Positions 60,971 to 64,000 of a stretch of DNA of 64,000 bases are shown here, piece by piece. The DNA lies in assembly GCF_963678635.1 (NCBI RefSeq), contig NW_026970820.1, positions 124,001-188,000 on the forward strand, written 5' to 3'. Below the pieces are notes generated by a model. That model did no database searches. It was given only the letters and a program-made list of their open reading frames with translations, and was not told the DNA's origin. This DNA is from Symsagittifera roscoffensis. Its lineage: Eukaryota > Xenacoelomorpha > Acoela > Convolutidae. The translations under genes were made by a program, and so were the position numbers. Position 1 is the first letter of the stretch. Each line of letters opens with the position of its first letter.

Positions 60971-63143
60971 GACTACCTTTTTTCGATTTGATCGAGTAAC
61001 GAAAAGCGGTTTGTGATTCTCCATCACCGTAAAAATGAAGGAGCAGGTTTTTACTTAGCCAACTATCCTTTTGGGGGTAAAATGGGTTTGATTTTTGATG
61101 CGTCTTTGCCCGAAAAACTCATCAAAAAGAATAATTTACCCGGCTTTTCTAGTATTTGCTGACCACATTTTCGATCTGTCTCTGGCCACGACGTCGTTTA
61201 GTTAATGTTCTTCCCGGACATTTTTTTCTATAATTGTATATTTTTACGAATAAAAAGAGATTGCCAACACATCAGCGCTGGCCAAAACAGATTAGGAAAT
61301 TGAACAACTTTTGTTTTTTTTTTATTTTTGATCGTCGTAACGGATGCTCCCCACATAGGACCACAGGGGTCCCAGGGAGCATCCCAAAATGATTAAAGCA
61401 AAAGTTCAACAATTATTTACCGTCAATTTGGGTCACTCTTGCGGTTCAACAATCTGTATTTTTTTAAAATGATTCAAAGAACAGTTCAGGGCTGCATGCA
61501 AAAAATAAGAACATTCTCACTCATCGGAATTATGAAATTACTAATTATTTTTTTTCTAATTCTCATTATTTGTAAAAGCTCCAAAATGAAAAACTAAAAA
61601 ATCAACAATTTTCAACTATTTTTGAAATTAAAACATTCTGTATCTACTAAATCGACAAGGGCAAGCTCAAATACACCATCAAAAATCATTTTTTTTTTCA
61701 TTTTTGAAAACTTAAATTTTTTTGAGAAAAAAAAAGTTGAGTCAGAAACGGAAAAATCATATTTTTTCAAAATGTGAAAAAAAATTGTTCCATTTAAACT
61801 TATTCAGTAGGCCACACCTTGGGAACCTGTTCAGAATGTTTTACATAATCAATGCAGCAAAATTTACGCATTTTGAGAAAAGTGCAAAAAAACACCTTTT
61901 TTTTAACTGAAAAAAGTGGAAAAAGTGGAGAAAAGGGTCTTCAAAACGAAACCATCCAAAAGTGGCATTAACTAACTGCCATTATTTTGTGAATTCAGAC
62001 CCGCATGCAAAAAATTATGAAAATCCTACGGGAAGTTTTTGAGAACACATTAGTTTCTCCGGAACTTTGCTAGCACTAATTTCATTACTGTACATATAAT
62101 TAAAGTCAAATCAAAAAGTCGTAAAAACTACAATTTTCAATCAATTTTGACAAATTAAAGATCAAAACGCACTAGATTGGCTATGGCAAGTTCGAATGTA
62201 CCATCAGAAACCATTTTTTCCCATTTTTGAAAATTTTCATTTTTTTGAAATTAAATGTTGAGTCACAAACGGGAAAAATCATATTTTTTCGAAAAGTCAA
62301 AAAAAATTGTTCCATTTAGGCTAAATCATTAGGCCACATGTTAGGAACCTGTTTTGAATGGTTTCCATGATCAAAGCAGCAAAAGTCACCCATTTTGAGA
62401 AAAGTCGAAAAAACACCTTTTTAGTTAACTCAAAAAAGTGGAAAAAGTGGGGAAAGGGGTCTTCAAAACGAAACCATCCAAAAATGGCATTAACTAACTG
62501 CCATTATTTTGTGAATTCAGACCCGCATGCAAAAATTTACGAAAATCCTACGAGAATTTTTTGAGAACAGATTAGTTTCTCCGGAATTTTGGTAGTACTA
62601 ATTTTATTACTGTACTTATAATTAAAGTCAAATCAAAAAGTCGTAAAAACTACAATTTTTAATCAATTTTGACAAATAAATGATCAAAACCCACTAAATT
62701 GGCTATGGCATGTTCGAATCTACCATCAGAAACCATTTTTTCCCATTTCTGAAAAGTTTCATTTTTTAAAAAATAAATTTTGAGTCACAAACGGGAAAAA
62801 TCATATTTTTTCAAAAAGTCAAAAAAAATTGTTCCATTTAAACTAGTTCTTCAGGCCACACGTTAGGAACCTGTTCAGAATGGTTTTCATGATTAAAGCC
62901 GTAAAGTTTACCCATTTTGAGAAAAATCTAAAAAACACCTTTTTAGTTAACGCAAAAAAGTGGAAAAAGTGGGAAAAATGGTCTTCAAAATGAAACCATC
63001 GAAAAGTGGCATTAACAAACTGCCATTATTTTCCACATTCAGACCCGCATGCAAAAAATTAGGAAATTCTGACGTGCGGTTTAGCAGAACTCGATAGTTA
63101 CTAGGAATATTTACCACTGTAAAAAATTTATTGCCTTTTGACC

Positions 63144-63198
63144 GGAAGGGGCCCCTACCCCTTCCTAATCGCTTTTTGTGCTACACGCGACCATCTAG
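63144..63198 (+). other. F-family unit terminus
   Basis: GGAAGGGG/CCCCTTCC perfect 8-bp stem; 33 nt to the end of CGACCATCTAG. The same terminus with loop CCCCTT is at 19140-19194. Confidence 0.65.
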
Positions 63199-64000
63199 AG
63201 GTTACTCTTTCGCCCCACCCACCCGACCTAAACCTTTACCCACCCACCTGATCAGTCAGGCCACTTCCACGTCGTCTTTTTAAATTTGATTCATTCCGTA
63301 GCTGGAATCGATTAATGGTATTGCCTAAGAAATAGTAGTTTGACAGACACGACTGTTTGATAGAGAATTTTTCGGATCACTTTTTCTAATAGATTTTCAA
63401 AATTATATCCGGAAAATTATCATGCGCCTTCATCACATATGTCATCGAAGCAAATAGAGTACCGTGTTGGTTCCATAAATTTATCCCAGTTTCCACAATG
63501 CTAAGAAGCAGGAAAACTAAAATACCTTTCTATTAAATTTGAGATTCAATGTCTCCTGAAAGAAAAGAAAACGCTCTCCTAGTGTGCAAGTTTTCCGCAA
63601 AAGCTGTATAACCTGAAACGTGACAGCACAACATAGCGGCTGCTCTCTATTTCTCTGCTCTTTATTCGAGGTCCCGGATGCCCCTAACTGGGACCACAAG
63701 GGTCCCAGGGCGCATCCTATAGGGATTGAAGCATCAAACGTACAATTCTTTTCTATTCTATCAAACGAATCATACAAAAAGAGAATTTCTATTCACTTAT
63801 TACAATTTTTCATATTTCATTTTGCTCAACAATCACTAAACTATTGTATTTTTAAGTTGAAGAGCCTGTTATATTATTGAACAACATTTTTTGATAAAAT
63901 TTACATTTTTTTTTCGTTTTTCGAACAATATTTTCAATTTTGAACCTAAGGGATACACTGCATTTCTTCGCAGTAGCTACTACAGGTGCACTCTAGCTAC
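63199..64000 (+). repeat. F unit, 3' part outside the window
   Basis: The head repeats the C-rich cluster (63211-63263) and CTGATCAGTCAGGCCAC. The bipartite hairpin at 63676-63717 has a bulged base in the outer stem (GGATGC-CCCT). After it I see only A/T-rich sequence with no recognised element. The 86-residue frames here (both strands) arise from the hairpin region. Confidence 0.75.

Larger units (their letters stand above)
60904..63198 (+). repeat. F unit (2295 bp) with three 520-bp submodules
   Basis: The head holds clustered ACCC repeats (60917-60970) ending in CTGATCAG. Bipartite hairpin 61342-61384: outer stem GGATGCTCCC/GGGAGCATCC, inner GGACC/GGTCC. The rest is three copies of an about 520-bp submodule: GCATGC at 61494, 62003, 62525 and 63047; TTGAG words at 61737, 62258 and 62780. 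Tail stem GGAAGGGG/CCCCTTCC is perfect at 63144-63165, then CGACCATCTAG at 63188-63198. Confidence 0.85.
60904..64000 (+). repeat. F-family units at the right edge
   Basis: One complete F unit (60904-63198) and the first 802 bases of another. They share C-rich heads and a bipartite GGATGC...GCATCC hairpin, and they relate to the unit at 16715-19194. The array is still in progress at the window edge. Confidence 0.75.

Noticed and set aside
63620-63880. 86-codon frame resembling the end of one at 16948-17205 (LEV-DAP)
   Set aside because: The similarity comes from the shared bipartite hairpin DNA; frames end or shift immediately after it.
1-64000. CRISPR array
   Set aside because: Repeat period is 1.6-2.5 kb and spacers of 30-40 bp are absent.

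Overview
The window is one continuous, strongly A+T-rich tandem array of modular, non-coding repeat units. I see no credible protein-coding gene, tRNA, rRNA or CRISPR array. The base composition, the dense A/T runs, and words such as TTGGCGGGAAAATTTG and TTTTTCAG resemble intergenic DNA of Caenorhabditis-type nematodes. That assignment is an inference from composition, because there is no gene here to anchor it.

Thirty-five copies of a terminal box, consensus GCGRCCAYCTAG, occur on the + strand and divide the window into 34 complete units, a truncated unit at the left edge (1-1218) and a unit cut by the right edge (63199-64000). Every unit has the same orientation and abuts the next exactly at CTAG. 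By first-principles comparison they fall into seven families, named here A (about 2.2 kb), C (1.62 kb), D (1.64 kb), L (1.63 kb), S (1.59 kb), E (about 1.64 kb) and F (2.3-2.5 kb). Layout: A array 1-16714; F-like unit 16715-19194; A 19195-21416; then a mosaic of 1.6-kb units 21417-60903 in the order C D S S L S L [A] D S L L C L E S L S L E L L C L; then F units 60904-64000.

All complete units share one plan. (1) A GC-rich head carries a strong hairpin. In C, D, L, S and E its core is GAGCACCC-NNN-GGGTGCTC, starting 88-102 bp after the unit start; in A it is GCGCCC-TTC-GGGCGC, starting about 126 bp in. (2) A second hairpin starts at about 290-320 bp (a 38-nt palindrome, in C, D, L, S and E) or at about 440-480 bp (a bipartite hairpin, in A and F). 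(3) A long A/T-rich body differs between families. (4) A GC-rich tail hairpin, whose stem sequence differs by family but stays paired, ends 37-39 nt (33 in F) before the end of the CTAG box. A 3' hairpin at fixed distance before CTAG, with shared ends and unrelated interiors, is the pattern expected of non-autonomous Helitron-like rolling-circle elements. The expected 5' TC is not seen, however, and the hairpin lies further from CTAG than in classical Helitrons, so this is a hypothesis.

Several units are nearly or apparently exactly duplicated (39788-41420 = 43045-44677; 23035-24673 and 34928-36565 differ by about one base). Multi-unit blocks recur (four units offset by about 20.05 kb, four offset by about 16.24 kb, and a roughly 6.64-kb period in the A array). 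The array is therefore evolving by recent segmental duplication and conversion. The strongest candidate for something undescribed is this multi-family, strictly head-to-tail hairpin cassette array with covarying stems at fixed spacing.
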